DNA of 64,000 bases, from NCBI RefSeq assembly GCF_043641665.1, contig NC_092181.1:12873463-12937462 (forward strand). The letters run 5' to 3'. Below the pieces are notes generated by a model. That model did no database searches. It saw only the letters and a program-made list of their open reading frames with translations, and had not been told where the DNA came from. The stretch is from Enoplosus armatus (Eukaryota > Chordata > Actinopteri > Centrarchiformes > Enoplosidae). Position 1 is the first letter of the stretch, and every line of letters begins with the position of its first letter. Below are positions 12,476-24,624 of this stretch, piece by piece. Both the position numbers and the translations under genes were made by a program.

Positions 12476-13318
12476 AAAAAAAAAAAAAAGGCTCGAAACC
12501 TGCCTCGTTAGCGCTTTCTTCAACATTTGATCTTCTGAGGTCCCGCGGATGTATTCTGTTTTACTGTTTGCCAGTCAAAAAGCTCGCCAGGTGCTTTTGG
12601 TTGCTAGGTCAAATGGAATGATTAAACAGGAAGCGATTCATTGGTCAGATCAGGTGATATGCAGATTAGAGCTGTCATGCTGTGCCAATGCCTGGCAAAG
12701 AGAACGCTCCTACACCACATGCCGGGAGATGGTTGTTGCTAGGGGAAGTTTGGGGGCTAGGGGAACCATGAGCAGTAAGAAATACACCTGTATCTCTTTC
12801 AGCAGGCTTTGTGCATCACCTACCTGCTAAGTTTTGGAAGATTTGGTGAAGATTTTTTTTTTCCAAATCCGATAAAACCTCACATTCACTCAGGTTACAT
12901 ATTGGACCTGAAAAGTAGTCCACAATGAAATGATCAGTATTTGAGAATATTAATAATTAATAATAGTGACAAAAAGGATGTTAGCACTTCTGAGGCCATT
13001 CAAGTGTCAAATCAAATCCCACACACCTCGGCTAGTTCAAATATTTGAGGCGATTTATTGAAATTGTATTAATAAAATGCTCCAGGCTCCTGTAATTATC
13101 TGATTGCCAGTGCCTGAGGTTCCTGCCTCTGAGGGATATTTAGTGTCATAGCTGAACTCACAGTGAGAGGTGGTCCTGATGATTAGCCCCTGTTAGTGTC
13201 AGGTCTCATCCACTTCTCTGTGTTATCCCTTAGCATTAGTCTAATGGCCCAGGAAACACAGATAATGACTCTCAGCACAGATTAGCATCTGCCACTGCTG
13301 CTGCCACTGCTAGAAAAG

Positions 13319-13354
13319 CACACGCGCACACGCACACACACACACACACACACA
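13319..13354. repeat. (CA)n microsatellite
   Basis: A CA tract with two CG-type interruptions near its start. Confidence 0.93.
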
Positions 13355-13916
13355 AACATTGTACATGTGGACACTTGCAGACAGAGACTATGCATTAGCA
13401 CATAATCACACATATGCACACACAGAGGGATACAAATGTACAAATAGAGGCTGCGGAGCAAATTATACGCATGGTTTAGCAAAGGATCCCAGAGATGAAA
13501 ACAAACACTGTTTCTCTCTGCAGTTCTACAGAAGCACGTTCCCTCTTTCTCTTTCTTTGATTCTTTCTCACTTCTCTTGAACTTGTGCACATCCATCAAC
13601 ACTAAAACACCCCCTTCATCTCAAGTAAAAGTACATTTTCCAAGGGTTTGAACTGTATCTAAAATGGCGGATCAAAGGAAAAACAAAAATTCAGAACATA
13701 ACCATTTTTGATTTGAAGGAAAAGCTCACTCTTCTTTTCCTGAACTTCCTCTAAATTGATGGCCACTGGCTGTACTGCTGCTGCTGTGAATGAGAGCAAC
13801 ACAGTGAGCTGCTGCGCAGTAGCAGAAAACCCAGAAAATATAATGTGTGGTTGTGTGTGTTAGTGCTTATAGGAGGCTGCCCAAGGCTTCGTCTGTGATC
13901 TGTTTTCTGAAGGAGT

Positions 13917-13918
<2 letters not shown>

Positions 13919-13947
<29 letters not shown>
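13919..13947. repeat. (TG)14 microsatellite
   Basis: An uninterrupted TG tract of 29 bases. Confidence 0.95.
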
Positions 13948-13949
<2 letters not shown>

Positions 13950-15263
13950 CTAAACGTCCTCTGCCACTGTATATGCATGAATGTTTACAGCCATGTGGGT
14001 GAATATCATGTGTGTATCTGCCTTGTGAATATATGCATGAATGCAGTGTGCAATACCTCCTGCAGGGCAGTGGAGTGGGCTGGAAGGAGGAGGCTTTTTC
14101 TCTGCCGTCTGAAGTCTAGCCGTCCATAAAGAGACCTCTTCACGTGAGGCGCGCTGGTGATAGATGGTCACTTATGCTGCAGCTGACATCCAATCTGGCA
14201 TCAGCGATTATAAAGCCCTCACTTCTTGATGTGGCCCTCTGTAGCCATCAGACCCCCTCTGCTCAAACACAGAAATCCCATTTTGTGTCACAGGGCAGTG
14301 AAATGAGGTTGTGTCTGGGCGCATGCGTGTGTGTGTGTGTGTGGTTTTCTTTTTGGCGTGTTGGGGGTTGTTTGATCAGAGTGTGTCTGCATCTATGAGA
14401 GTGAATGACAGAGTCCACAGGATGAATGCATATGTGACGTTGTTTATCCTTTCACAATGTTTTATGGTTTATGTAATTTTTCTCTAATCTAAATGATAAT
14501 GAATCTGAAGCAGGTAAGTGGGCCCTGCTTGCCCACTTTTTGTCTGTTTCCACAACAAGATGTTTGCTGATCTGGCAGGTGGTTCCTCTCTGTTTCTGTG
14601 TCTGAGCTAAACAAAGTCCTCACTTGTTCAGGCTTTATTCTCTCCTTCTCTTCCTCTTTCTCTTTACTTGTATCCCCCTTCTTTTTGCTGTACACACCGG
14701 TGCCTCCATTTTTCTTCTCCCTTCAGTCATTTTACTATCACCTGACCTGTCCTTTAGCTTCTTGATCACTAACCATTCCTCTGTGTGACAGAGCCTGCCG
14801 CTGTGATCAAGACATGATCAAGACACATGCTCACACTGGGTTGGCGTTCACCAGGGAACTGTAAGCCCAGCATGGAGACTCCTTTGAGACAACTACACAG
14901 AAATACATACTGGCTATGTGATTAGACAGTGCCACAGGGTGCTGTGTGTCCACGTGTATGTGTGTGTGTTTGATATGGTGCCTATGTGAGAATCAGAGGC
15001 TACTATCCTGTGTGTTTTTGTGTTAGTCCATTGCAACACCAATCTCATTTGATCCTGGGGGAGCCTGGAGCACCTTTAATAAGCCTCTACTCACATAGAA
15101 CAAATAGCCCCCCCCCACCCCCGCATGACTTTTGTGGCTGTGTGTTTATATGTGTGTGTGCAGCACAAGTAGTGGTAGTTCCAGTATTTCACTTCCTCTA
15201 CTAATCTGTAAAGATTTGCACAAAAACATTTTCTAGCAACGTGCAGAGAAAACTCCATTTTAC

Positions 15264-15759
15264 TTAAAGGTCCACTAATCAATGTTTTTTATATGAACAA
15301 AGGAACAAATTATGTGATGTGAAAGTGGTCACTTGTAATGATGAACCCACCCAACTCTGTAGTAGCACTCAGTTCAACGGAGCCTTTTAGTCCATTTTGG
15401 ATAATTGCTTTTGCTTTCAGGCCCACATCTGCCTCATTTCCAGCAACAACAGACAGCAGTTTAAAGCTGCAACAAACCTACTAGGCTACCTGCCCAGCAT
15501 CAAATGGCAGATGAAGTTACCTAGCTGGTGAACAGTGGAGCATTTAGCAGCTAAAAGTAGAGACCAAAACAGGGCTATAAGGAGATGGCCAGAAACACAA
15601 TCTCCAAATGAATGTTAATTTTACTTTGTGTCTGCTGGACATGTAAATAGTTTGCTAATATGTTCATGTCAACTTCATACAGTGATGATATGTTAATGTT
15701 CTGTTTACAGCTTGTTCCACTGCCCCCAAGTGGCCAAAAAATAATTAATGCAGCTTTAA
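15264..15759 (+). mobile_element. piggyBac-like MITE with TTAA flanks
   Basis: A TTAA lies at each edge (15264-15267 and 15756-15759). Just inside are imperfect inverted ends: AGGTCCACTAATCAAT on the left, and AGCTGCATTAATTATT when the right end is reversed (11 of 16 positions match). The interior has strings shared with two other loci here, such as 'ctagctggtgaaca', 'gtggagcatttagcagctaa' and 'gagaccaaaacag'. It is about 490 bp with no transposase frame, so it is non-autonomous. Confidence 0.7.
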
Positions 15760-17738
15760 GTCTCTTAAATTTCAAATGTCTCCATCAATGTTAAATGTCT
15801 CTATATAGGCAAACACTATATTTGTGAATAAGATGGATATTAGAGATTGCACAAATGCTTGTATGGCTAATAAACAAAGTAACTTTTATATGACAAATTA
15901 TATAATTATTGATGGACAGTTGTGTGGAAAAAGAAAAAGAGAAATAAGGATCTACTGCCGTTATATTCATTAGTTAAGTGTTATTTCTAACAGGCTAATG
16001 GTAGTTTTTCAATTTTATTTACAGTATATAGCTGAAAATTACTAATTACAAATTGGCCTCAGGGCTTGACAATCCGTATAGCATACAACACCATCTATCA
16101 TTAGAGCCTCAATCCAGAAGATTAAGAAGACAAGAGATGTTGTATGTACAGAGTAGACAGACTAGCACAATTACTCTATAGAGAAAAAGAATGACAATAT
16201 TAGTCAAATAGATTGTGAACATGAGGAACATGAATCCAGGAAGACATCAAGCAACTTCCAGCTGTCACCACAGACTAGTAGATCCTGAGCCACATTACCT
16301 CCTCTCTGCCACGAAGCCCTGAAAGAGGACAGACTACAAATACACAAAAGAGACTGAACTCAAAGATACCATTCACACAGAAGAGAAAGAGACGAGAGGT
16401 TTGGCTGAGTTTCCTTTAGGACGAAGATCCGGATCACAGACATCTGAAACTAGATAAGGGTGTTAATTGTTTGTGTGTCCGTGTGTGCATGTTGATTGTC
16501 TCTTTTTTTGTGTATATCTGTATGACTTATTCTGTATTCTGTGTGCCTCTGTAAATGTCTGACTCTGTCATTACTGAATTCTCAAGCTCCTGGTATTCCT
16601 CTATTTCAGACTTGTCAGATCTGATTTTCCTCTGTGGGGCTCTGATTACAGTGTACCAGAAACAGACGTCTCCGTGCTGCATAATACTCTACAAGGTCCA
16701 AAATATGTCTTGCCACAAAGCTGAACATGATTGCTAATGGAAGGACTTCATGTCATTTCAGCAAAAGCATAAAAATGGCTTTTAAAATACCACACCGCCG
16801 CTTTCTGCATTAAAGGAACCTCTCCTTCTCTACTTTTCACATTTCATGCGGTATTTTGAGACTCACCTCGGTGGAAAATGGCAAGAAGACAAAAAAAATA
16901 AAAGCCAGGATATTGTATGCTTAAGCAGCTGGTGATAATGGTGCAGCTTTGAGTCACTAATGGATTTTCAAAATAGCCGTTGTCTGCCAAGACACAGCTT
17001 GACCCCTCTTTCGTTGTGCTTTTTATCATCAGAGGAAAGAAACAGCCAAAGTGCGTGGTGCATTCTTTCACATTTCCTCAGTATGACTACACTGTCTCTG
17101 TCATTAGGATGATTACACCAAGAATTTAGAGAGAAAGTAAGAATTTTAAATTAAATCTGAGAATACTGAAAAGTTATATTTTGAGATTGAAGTAGGTTAG
17201 GGTAGGTCTCTTAAATTAAAGCACATTGTGATAATTTTAGATGGCCGTAGCAGGGGCCTGCGTGACAAATTATTATTTTTTTCCTGTTTAGAGATGGGGC
17301 TCTTATATTCTAGATATATCAAATTATTAATTTACTCCCTTCGTTCAGTTACATTTGTGCTACAGGCCTACAGGCCTTACCTATGGAGACTAAACATAGC
17401 TTGTCACTCCTCTCACGCCTCCTCTTCTCAGAGTCATAATTCATTCAAGTCTGAACACACAAACATGATGCACACATTTCTAGAATCTGCACGACTTGCA
17501 CTTCAGACGCATGATGACATCCATTACAGGTAACCGTCTATAAATATCCCTACAACTTAACGCTGCTATAGTATATATTTTTATAATAACAATGTGAAAG
17601 GGGTCGCTCAGGTGATTAACCTACACTGAACCTTTCAGTTCATTGTTTGGCTATACAGTCCTGTCCGTACTATTTTGGTTCACTCTTGCCACACTCATCC
17701 TTGTTACTGTTTTCAGTAAAAAAAAGCTCTAAAAACAC
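15760..17738. other. intergenic stretch, no gene seen
   Basis: AT-rich, non-repetitive sequence. No coding frame, RNA gene or recognisable element was found. Short frames here (16555-16737, 16844-17071, 17228-17533) show no family resemblance. Confidence 0.6.
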
Positions 17739-17900
17739 ACTACCTGCTCAGCGCCAGACAGCAGACACAGTTAGCGACTAGCTGGTGAACATAGTGGAGC
17801 ATTTAGCAGCTAAAGAACCACATATTACTCACAGGAGTTGGTGGAGACCAAAACAGAGCTAAAAAATCATGAATATTGGACTTACATTCATCAGTATCAT
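17739..17900 (+). mobile_element. fragment related to the 15.26-kb MITE
   Basis: Shares 'gactagctggtgaacatagt', 'ggagcatttagcagctaaag' and 'gtggagaccaaaacagagct' with the MITE at 15264-15759, but keeps only the middle part. Termini are not visible, so it is a truncated or decayed relative. Confidence 0.65.
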
Positions 17901-18067
17901 AAAATTGTGGAAAATTCAGACAACATCGTCATCTTTTCAAGGATCTGCGGTAGTTGTGAGGAACTGCTATATTAAATTTTAAAAAATGCAATTGCAGATT
18001 CAAAAGTGCAAGTTGCTGGAGCACTATTAAATACACACATGAACACAAGCTTGTGCATGCACTGACG

Positions 18068-18070
<3 letters not shown>

Positions 18071-18113
<43 letters not shown>
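18071..18113. repeat. (TC)n microsatellite
   Basis: An uninterrupted 43-base TC tract, followed 15 bp later by a short CA tract. Confidence 0.97.
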
Positions 18114-18117
<4 letters not shown>

Positions 18118-18500
18118 AATACACTCACACACACACACACACAAAGGGTACATCCTGTCCTGATTTGTCCTGATGTTTGTGAAGGGACCGGGACAATAGC
18201 ACTGATTAATAAAATTGAAAGCTGACGGTGAAGAGCTAACAAGGATCCCACGTCCTTGACTAAATGCATTCTCTTCTCCTCTATCACTTATCACTCTGTC
18301 TGCCTCGTCACTGTCTCAAGAGCAGTGTTTACCCTCCGTCCTTACATAGAAGATGGAAGACAAGAATACTAGTAACGAGGACAAATGGGTAGTTGGCAAG
18401 TGAGTGGTAATGTCTTTTGATGAGCTGTGTGTGCGTGTGTTTGTGAGAACGGTGTGTTTTAAAACTCCTTTTCCATGGGTCGATCTGAGTAAAATGTACT

Positions 18501-18521
18501 GGGGGGGGGGGGGGGGGGGGG
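18501..18521. repeat. poly-G run of 21
   Basis: An uninterrupted G homopolymer followed by CGATA, the same five bases that follow the 22-G run at 2528-2549. Confidence 0.9.
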
Positions 18522-19563
18522 CGATACAGTGAACTAAAGTGAATACAGTTTTGGAACAACAGCAGGTAAATTATTGCATTTGGTATTTAATGTCAGACGG
18601 CCTGTTGTTTTTGTCCCCCGTGGATGATTCTTGCTTTCTTTAATTGAAGCGTTGGTTATAATTGGTGTCGCAAGTGCTGCAAATGCTCTTTGTTTATGTG
18701 AGTAATCAGTGGAAGCAGTTTTATACAACCACTGCTGGATTCAGTGAAGTTCATAATGCACATGGGAGCCATTTTTTGTTTTCACTAATGAAGATAACAT
18801 CATATTAAAACTGATGATTGTGGATATCAGGTCTTAAAGCCTTCTGTGTGTATTCACTGTGTAGTGCTGCAAAGGCAGGGATTATAATTGTTTCTGTTTT
18901 TATTTTTCAAAATCTTGAAATTTATAGTTTATTTTGAAAAAAATGGCAAACAAGTTTTTTTATATGGTACAAAACTACAGGTGTAAATCAGATTTTAAAA
19001 AATGGTTTAAAAAATCATAGTTCATCAGCAGCTAATTTGTGCTGTCTCTAAAATGTTTTTGTGAAGCAAAACCTCGGTGTCTTCTTGCAGAAGAAAACAC
19101 AAAAACTTTTGAATGTTTGGTGACAAAAAAACCCATGTGAAAATCACTTATGCCTATTCCATTGGTAAACCCCAATACAAACACATTTTCAGGGATAAGC
19201 GGGAGAATTAATCTCCCTGTAATGTGTTATAATTAAAGCCTTTTGTTAAGACTTGGAAATCATTTGCAGCACACCCTAATAAATACAGGAAAGTCAGAGT
19301 GGAAGCAGCTTAGCAAGTCGTCTCTCTTTTGTCTTTACATTTGTACCCTGTGATGATGATGCTCAAACAGACTCACTGAAAAACTGCTTCACATCCCAGC
19401 TAAGTATCAGGCCTCTGATTGATACAGTGATGAAAAAAAACTGCCCAGTGTGGGTGAGGATGATGACCAACACGAGTTGCCCCATAAGGATCTCATCATC
19501 ACACCACATCAGCTGTGTAAACAATAACACACACAAACATACACAGAGTGATGCTGCACTCTC

Positions 19564-19566
<3 letters not shown>
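18522..19566. other. intergenic stretch, no gene seen
   Basis: AT-rich non-repetitive DNA with short A-runs. No coding, RNA or mobile-element signal was recognised. Confidence 0.6.

Positions 19567-19621
<55 letters not shown>
19567..19621. repeat. (CT)n microsatellite
   Basis: An uninterrupted CT tract of about 55 bases, directly after a shorter interrupted CT stretch. Confidence 0.97.
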
Positions 19622-19623
<2 letters not shown>

Positions 19624-19789
19624 GAGATCACACACCAATTTTCAGGCCATCAGATCGGTGATAAAAAGACACCAAGCGCAGGAAGAGAGTCTCCCTAATG
19701 TGCTCTCCCCTCAGCAGGGTGCACCGTCTTCCTGCAGGTTTCCCCTACCTGCCCCCCCGCCCCTCCAGTCCCTCCACTCCTCTTCCCCT

Positions 19790-20195
19790 TAGGCCCGGCT
19801 AGATACACCCACTCTAATTGGATTAGCCGTGACAGTAATGCACTACCGGGTCTCGTGGCACAAACACACACTAATAAATCGCGCGAGAGGGAGAGAATTA
19901 GCGCTTTCACTATCATTTACGAGATTAAAAGAGATTATGAGTGGCAGAGTTAAGTAAGTGTGAGAGCCCCTTGACGAGAGGAGGAGAAGGTTTCTGACCT
20001 TGGAGGTGTGGACCGGCACCATGCCTGGACAGTCAGACACAGTAATTAGCTTGCAGACTAAGTAGCACACCAGCAGACAGGCTAATAATAGTGTCATTGC
20101 TATTAATAATGAGAGTGATAACGGCGCTCGTAATTATGACAGTCATAATCATAATGATGTAAATCATGTTCCGAGTTAGCACTTTAATCGTTGTG
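19790..20195. promoter_or_regulatory. candidate enhancer rich in homeodomain cores
   Basis: A 400-bp, repeat-free block with TAATTG (19815-19820) overlapping GGATTA (19820-19825), TAATTA at 20043-20048 and TAATTA at 20131-20136. Several TAATAAT/TCATAAT strings lie between them. It also has 'aaatcgcgcgagag' and 'ataacggcgctcg', unusual CpG content for this AT-rich setting. Dense homeodomain-type cores with retained CpGs resemble vertebrate developmental CNEs. No coding frame fits it. Conservation is untested. Confidence 0.38.
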
Positions 20196-20873
20196 TGTGT
20201 GTGTGTTAGGAATAACATGGAGGTGATAGATTAATTTGAGGGTGTGTTTATGATTTAATGTCATTAGAGCCCTGTGTGTGTCCATTGGATTATCATTTAT
20301 GTAACACTGCGTTGTTGTGGGAGTTATTGTTATCTGTGTTGGCAATGTCTGCCGATCTATCTATTGCTTGCTGTTACTCATACTTATATAAAAATAGGCC
20401 CTTTCCTCTGTTGCTCTCGTTCTTTTTTAAACTCTCTCTTTTGCACACGCAGACACGCAAAAGCTGCAGCTCAGTCTGGTTTTCAGGAGGACAAAAAAAA
20501 GAAGAAAAAAAAAAAGAGCACATTCACATGTTGGAAACCACATGACTGCTTCGCACTTTTATTGCAGCCCCTCACTGAGCCCTCATCAACTCGCTCATTC
20601 TTTTCATCAGGCGTCAGTAACCCTCCTTTTTCCCACCGAGGTTAGAGAACATGCTGTTCCTGACTCCGCCATGTTATTTTGTTCACATCCAGCTCATTTT
20701 TTTTTTTACTGGTGCCAACCGACCTTTTCCCAGTGCCTCTCCTCCTTGCTTCCCCTTGACCTTTTGCTGGTCGCCATGTCTGCTTTGTCCTTTTGTTTCG
20801 CCCCAAGGTAATATCTTACATTCGGGCCGGGTGATTTATTTACTGCCTTTCTCAGCACTGGACACAATCACGC

Positions 20874-20916
<43 letters not shown>

Positions 20917-21985
20917 AACAAACACCCATCACAAGTGCATTTTGCTTCTTTTTATCAGTCTATCTTTCTTTCATTGCCTTTGTCTCAAAACACATAAACA
21001 CACACACACACACTCTTCTCGGAGTGTGAACAGAACAAACTTCTGTGTGGCCATGCAGTCATAGAAATGTTTGTGTTTCTCGTAAATAAACTAAGAGGAA
21101 GGCATGGGCTCATTTTGTTCCTCACATTCAGATTTCTCCACCGAATTAACCACCAAGGAAGTCCAGCTTCTTCTGTGGAGTGCCGTAATCCTGCAGGACA
21201 AGTGTTAGCTGAGGGGAATCTTTTTTTACAATTGTTAGGATTTTATGTGGAACGACCCATTAAATAAGTGAGTCTTCCAATTTCACCTTCTTCAACTCTA
21301 TTTCCCCTTTTAATCTGGTGACTCACACCTCTGTTTTGACTGACTGTCAGTCAGCCTAAGTAGCGTATGATTGAGGTTTATTGCAGCAGATTTGGGAACC
21401 ACTGTTCGTGTTTGCCGGAGGCTCTTTCTCTGCCGCTCTGTGTTGAGCTGAATTCATTACCAGGCACGGGGCTTGGTAAATTTCTGCTGTAGGTGGCAGC
21501 ATCTCTCATACAGTAGCTACTGCTTTTCCAAAGTTGAAGTTTGCCTCAGGGGCACAGTTCAATTCAAGACTTTCTTTACTTTGATTTCTGAGAGCAGAGA
21601 TTTGCTCTGCTGTTGACCCAGACTTACCGTGCTCACAATCATAGATGTCTCACATTAAACATCAATCCTCCAGGGACTGCACAAGTTCTACAGGCACAGT
21701 GCAAAACCTTCATTTGTCAGATAACTGGCTTCCAAAACCAATCCTTAAATCTCCTGATCATATTTCAGAAAATAAAGTCTAAATTTACTATATATATATA
21801 TTTGCTAAGGAGTAACTATAATGCAAATACAATGCAGAAAATTGTAAATCTTCACTAGCTGAAGTCTACATGGATTAAATGAGGTTAAAGAGATTACTGA
21901 TGAAAGATTTTAAAGAGTTTGTCTACTGTCTAATAACTACTGCTTAACTAGTTCAAAATACATCTTTTTAAGATGTGATTTAGAC
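20196..21985. other. intergenic stretch, no gene seen
   Basis: Contains a CA tract (20879-20913), a shorter CA tract near 20998-21012 and a TA run near 21790-21802. Overlapping frames at 20258-21064 lack recognisable domains and run into the CA tract; they are treated as chance. Confidence 0.6.
20879..20913. repeat. (CA)17 microsatellite
   Basis: An uninterrupted CA tract of about 35 bases. Confidence 0.95.
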
Positions 21986-22249
21986 CAGTGTTTCTCAACC
22001 TTTTTGGGTTTGTGACCCCTTAAAATAAAGCCCACTTGTGGCCCCTTGTCACAGGTTATGGCCTATGTGTGGACATGAGTAATGAGCAGTTTCACCGAAG
22101 TGTGATTTTGCTAGCTGGTATTGTTTGATTAGAAGGACTTTAGAGACTGTAAAAGGAGTATCCCATATTTAAGAAAAAAATATGTATACATTATTTTGTG
22201 GAACAGAAGTATCTGGTGACCCCTCAAACTCCTAGGTTGGGAAACCTTG
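21986..22249 (+). mobile_element. hAT-type MITE with 8-bp target duplication
   Basis: The left end is CAGTGTTTCTCAACCT. The right end reversed is CAAGGTTTCCCAACCT, matching at 13 of 16 positions. The element is flanked by ATTTAGAC (21978-21985) and ATTTAAAC (22250-22257), a 7-of-8 match of the length expected for hAT target-site duplications. Subterminal 'gtgacccct' strings occur at both ends. At 264 bp with no transposase, it is non-autonomous. The decay of ends and duplication suggests an old insertion. Confidence 0.87.
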
Positions 22250-22257
22250 ATTTAAAC

Positions 22258-23231
22258 GTTGGGACAATTAAGTTGACCCCAATAAATCAGACATGAGGAT
22301 TCCCTCGCTGAGTGAATGTGACAGAAGAAAGGACAGAATTATATAAACGATTCCTTCAGGCTCTTCCGTCAACGAAGATCTCTGACAGAAGCCGAACATG
22401 TTCTTTATTGTTGTTATTTTTCACTCTAATTCAACATCTCTTACTGTAAACTATGGGAACTAAAGGGAAACTAAATGTCTAAAATCTGAAGAACTCAAAA
22501 CAATTTATAATTAACTTACTCACAAAGGAGGGGAAAAAAGCAACTGATGAATTTGTTCAAGCATTCAGATAATCGCTTCAGTCAGGCTGTGTGACCAAGC
22601 AGAATGTCTGCATTATCCGTACTACAATACCCATAAGCCCTAGGGTTTACACTGTCAGCCAACCAATTAACTCCAAATGCTCCTGTCAGCCAATTATGCT
22701 GAAATAATGATACTTCGGAATACCCCAACCACCAGCACACACACACATAAACACACTCACACACACACTCACACACACAGATGCCACCTTACTTCATCAG
22801 CATGCCAGTGACTCTGTATTAGTGTGTGTCTGTGTGCGCGTGAGCATGTGTGTGATGATGATGAAATAGCCATCTGCCACAGGCAGGCGTGTGTGAATCC
22901 CAAATGAAGACGAGTGGCTGGCTTCAAACAGCAGAAGCCTGTAAATTGTAAATGAACGGGGTGCATTTCTGCCTCCAGGCAACCCAACCTATACCTACCT
23001 ACACAACTGCAGTGCCTCACACTCCCTCAGATAAAGAAACACTGGTCAATTACTCCCGTTTCTTCAATTTAATCCCTTCTCGCCTCCTTTTCTCCTTCCT
23101 TTCCTTTCCATTAGATTTCTTTTCCCCTCTCTCTTTGAAGATGATACCATCGGAAGTGGGTCAACAGAGAGCAATGTCAGCTGTTTGCTGATATTTGGAG
23201 AGTGAGAGTGTGATGTGCCGTGTGCGCATAG

Positions 23232-23277
<46 letters not shown>

Positions 23278-23843
23278 CGACAGAGGAAAAGAGATTCACA
23301 TTGTGTTTGATGTGACTAAGCCTGGCGCTGTGTTCATTAAGGTGCTCTCAGGGTCTTGCGTACTTATGATCAAATGATATGATGATAACAGTCCAGCCCT
23401 AATAGTTGATGGCAATTTAAGCTCTTACTGACAATTTGTGTCTATTAGAGGCACTCCATAAAACTGAAGATATACAACTGAAGTCAAATTGAACTATTTT
23501 TTCCCCATTACAAATGAAACCTTTGATTTCAATGAAATTGTTCTCTTAAAGATACTTCAACAGATTTTTTCCCCTGATGAAATGATATAGTTGAATCACA
23601 AAACTGAAATTCCACCTCTGACTACAAAAGAAATTTTGACATGAAAATGAATGATGAAATATGATTGTAATTGCTGCTAATTGTAATCTATTTATGAGAG
23701 CCTAAAGCTGCCAATGTTATCACTAATAATTAGCTATGCTGAACAATTTAAAAATGAAGTCTGAGTCGGGTTTTGGAGGGAATCTTTTCATTTTTCAATC
23801 AGGTCACACCAAATAAAACAATCAATTTTCATTTTTCAACAGA
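22258..23843. other. intergenic stretch, no gene seen
   Basis: Includes short CA stretches at 22738-22780, a (GT)n tract at 23234-23275 and AT-rich sequence from 23360 onward. No gene or recognisable element was seen. Confidence 0.6.
23234..23275. repeat. (TG)21 microsatellite
   Basis: An uninterrupted TG tract of 42 bases. Confidence 0.96.
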
Positions 23844-24011
23844 CCTTTTTTCATGGCAGACATTTTGACTTGTCACACGATGGCAAAGGCTTCCAGTAAG
23901 ACATACCAGTGAGCCCACATGCGTAATACCAGGACCCAGAAACCGGCTCACCTAAATGGAATACAGTCTGTTTTCCTGCTATGACGTGTCAAAATGTCTG
24001 CTGTGAAAAGG
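23844..24011. mobile_element. inverted-repeat MITE-like segment
   Basis: The left arm CCTTTTTTCATGGCAGACAT continues into TTTGAC (23844-23869). The right arm, GTCAAAATGTCTGCTGTG then AAAAGG (23988-24011), is its imperfect reverse complement. The arms enclose about 118 bp. I recall similar 'cagcagacattttgaca' strings as dispersed teleost repeats. No clear target duplication was found, so the class is unknown. Confidence 0.5.
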
Positions 24012-24278
24012 GTTTATAAGGAAAGTGAGCAACACACCAAAATTTGCAAGGTGTGTTTGGGAGAGAAAACTGATTAAAATGCAAAACATAAATGTTTACA
24101 CGTAACAGATCCCTGATGCATCAAAGTAGAGAAAGTGTTTGTGTGAGACTGTACTGTGACAGTATGACAGCAAAGGTGGGATGTGTCCCTTCAGAGTGTA
24201 TCAGTGTCAATCACAGTCAGGCTGCTGCGTAGGTCCCATTATAACTCTCTAATATCTGTGTGTGCACGTAAATTGTAG

Positions 24279-24478
24279 ATGGTCTTCACTTATAGAGCGC
24301 TTTTCAACCTTAACGGTTCCCAAAGCACTTTACAGATCAGATCTCATTCACCTATTCACATTCGCAAGGTGCCTTGTGTCTTCCACAAGGACGGGGGGAG
24401 CCAGGGATCGAACCCCCCTGCGCTATCCAGCTCTACCTCCCGTGCGACAGAGCTAACCACTGCACCACCATGCCGCCT
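24279..24478 (-). repeat. tRNA-derived SINE, intact B box
   Basis: On the minus strand it reads GGCGGCATGGTGGTGCAGTG (A-box region with GGTGCAGTGGTTAG), then a perfect B box GGTTCGATCC (complement of 24405-24414). The body ends in 'gtaaagtgctttggg', 'cgttaaggttgaaaagcgct' and 'ctataagtg', a tail typical of common teleost SINEs. At about 200 bp it looks full or nearly full length. No target duplication was identified. It accounts for part of a long apparent + strand frame (24374-25129). Confidence 0.85.
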
Positions 24479-24597
24479 GTCTGCATTCATGTGTGTGATA
24501 ACATTGCAATAGGAGTGCTTGTGTGTACAGTATATGTATGTGTGTGTTTTCACGTCAAGCTGCATATGCATCCTGTCTGTATGTGTCTTTGCATTTA

Positions 24598-24624
24598 TGT
24601 GTGTGTGTGTGTGTGTGTGTGTGT
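24598..24624. repeat. (TG)13 microsatellite
   Basis: An uninterrupted TG tract of 27 bases. Confidence 0.94.

Larger units (their letters stand above)
12219..15263. other. intergenic stretch, no gene seen
   Basis: Contains a GC-balanced complex block (12300-12475), a poly-A run (12470-12489) and CA/GT tracts at 13319-13354 and 13919-13947. A further GT stretch lies near 14328. Nothing else recognisable is seen; frames over the tracts are Cys/Val or His/Thr repeats. Confidence 0.65.
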
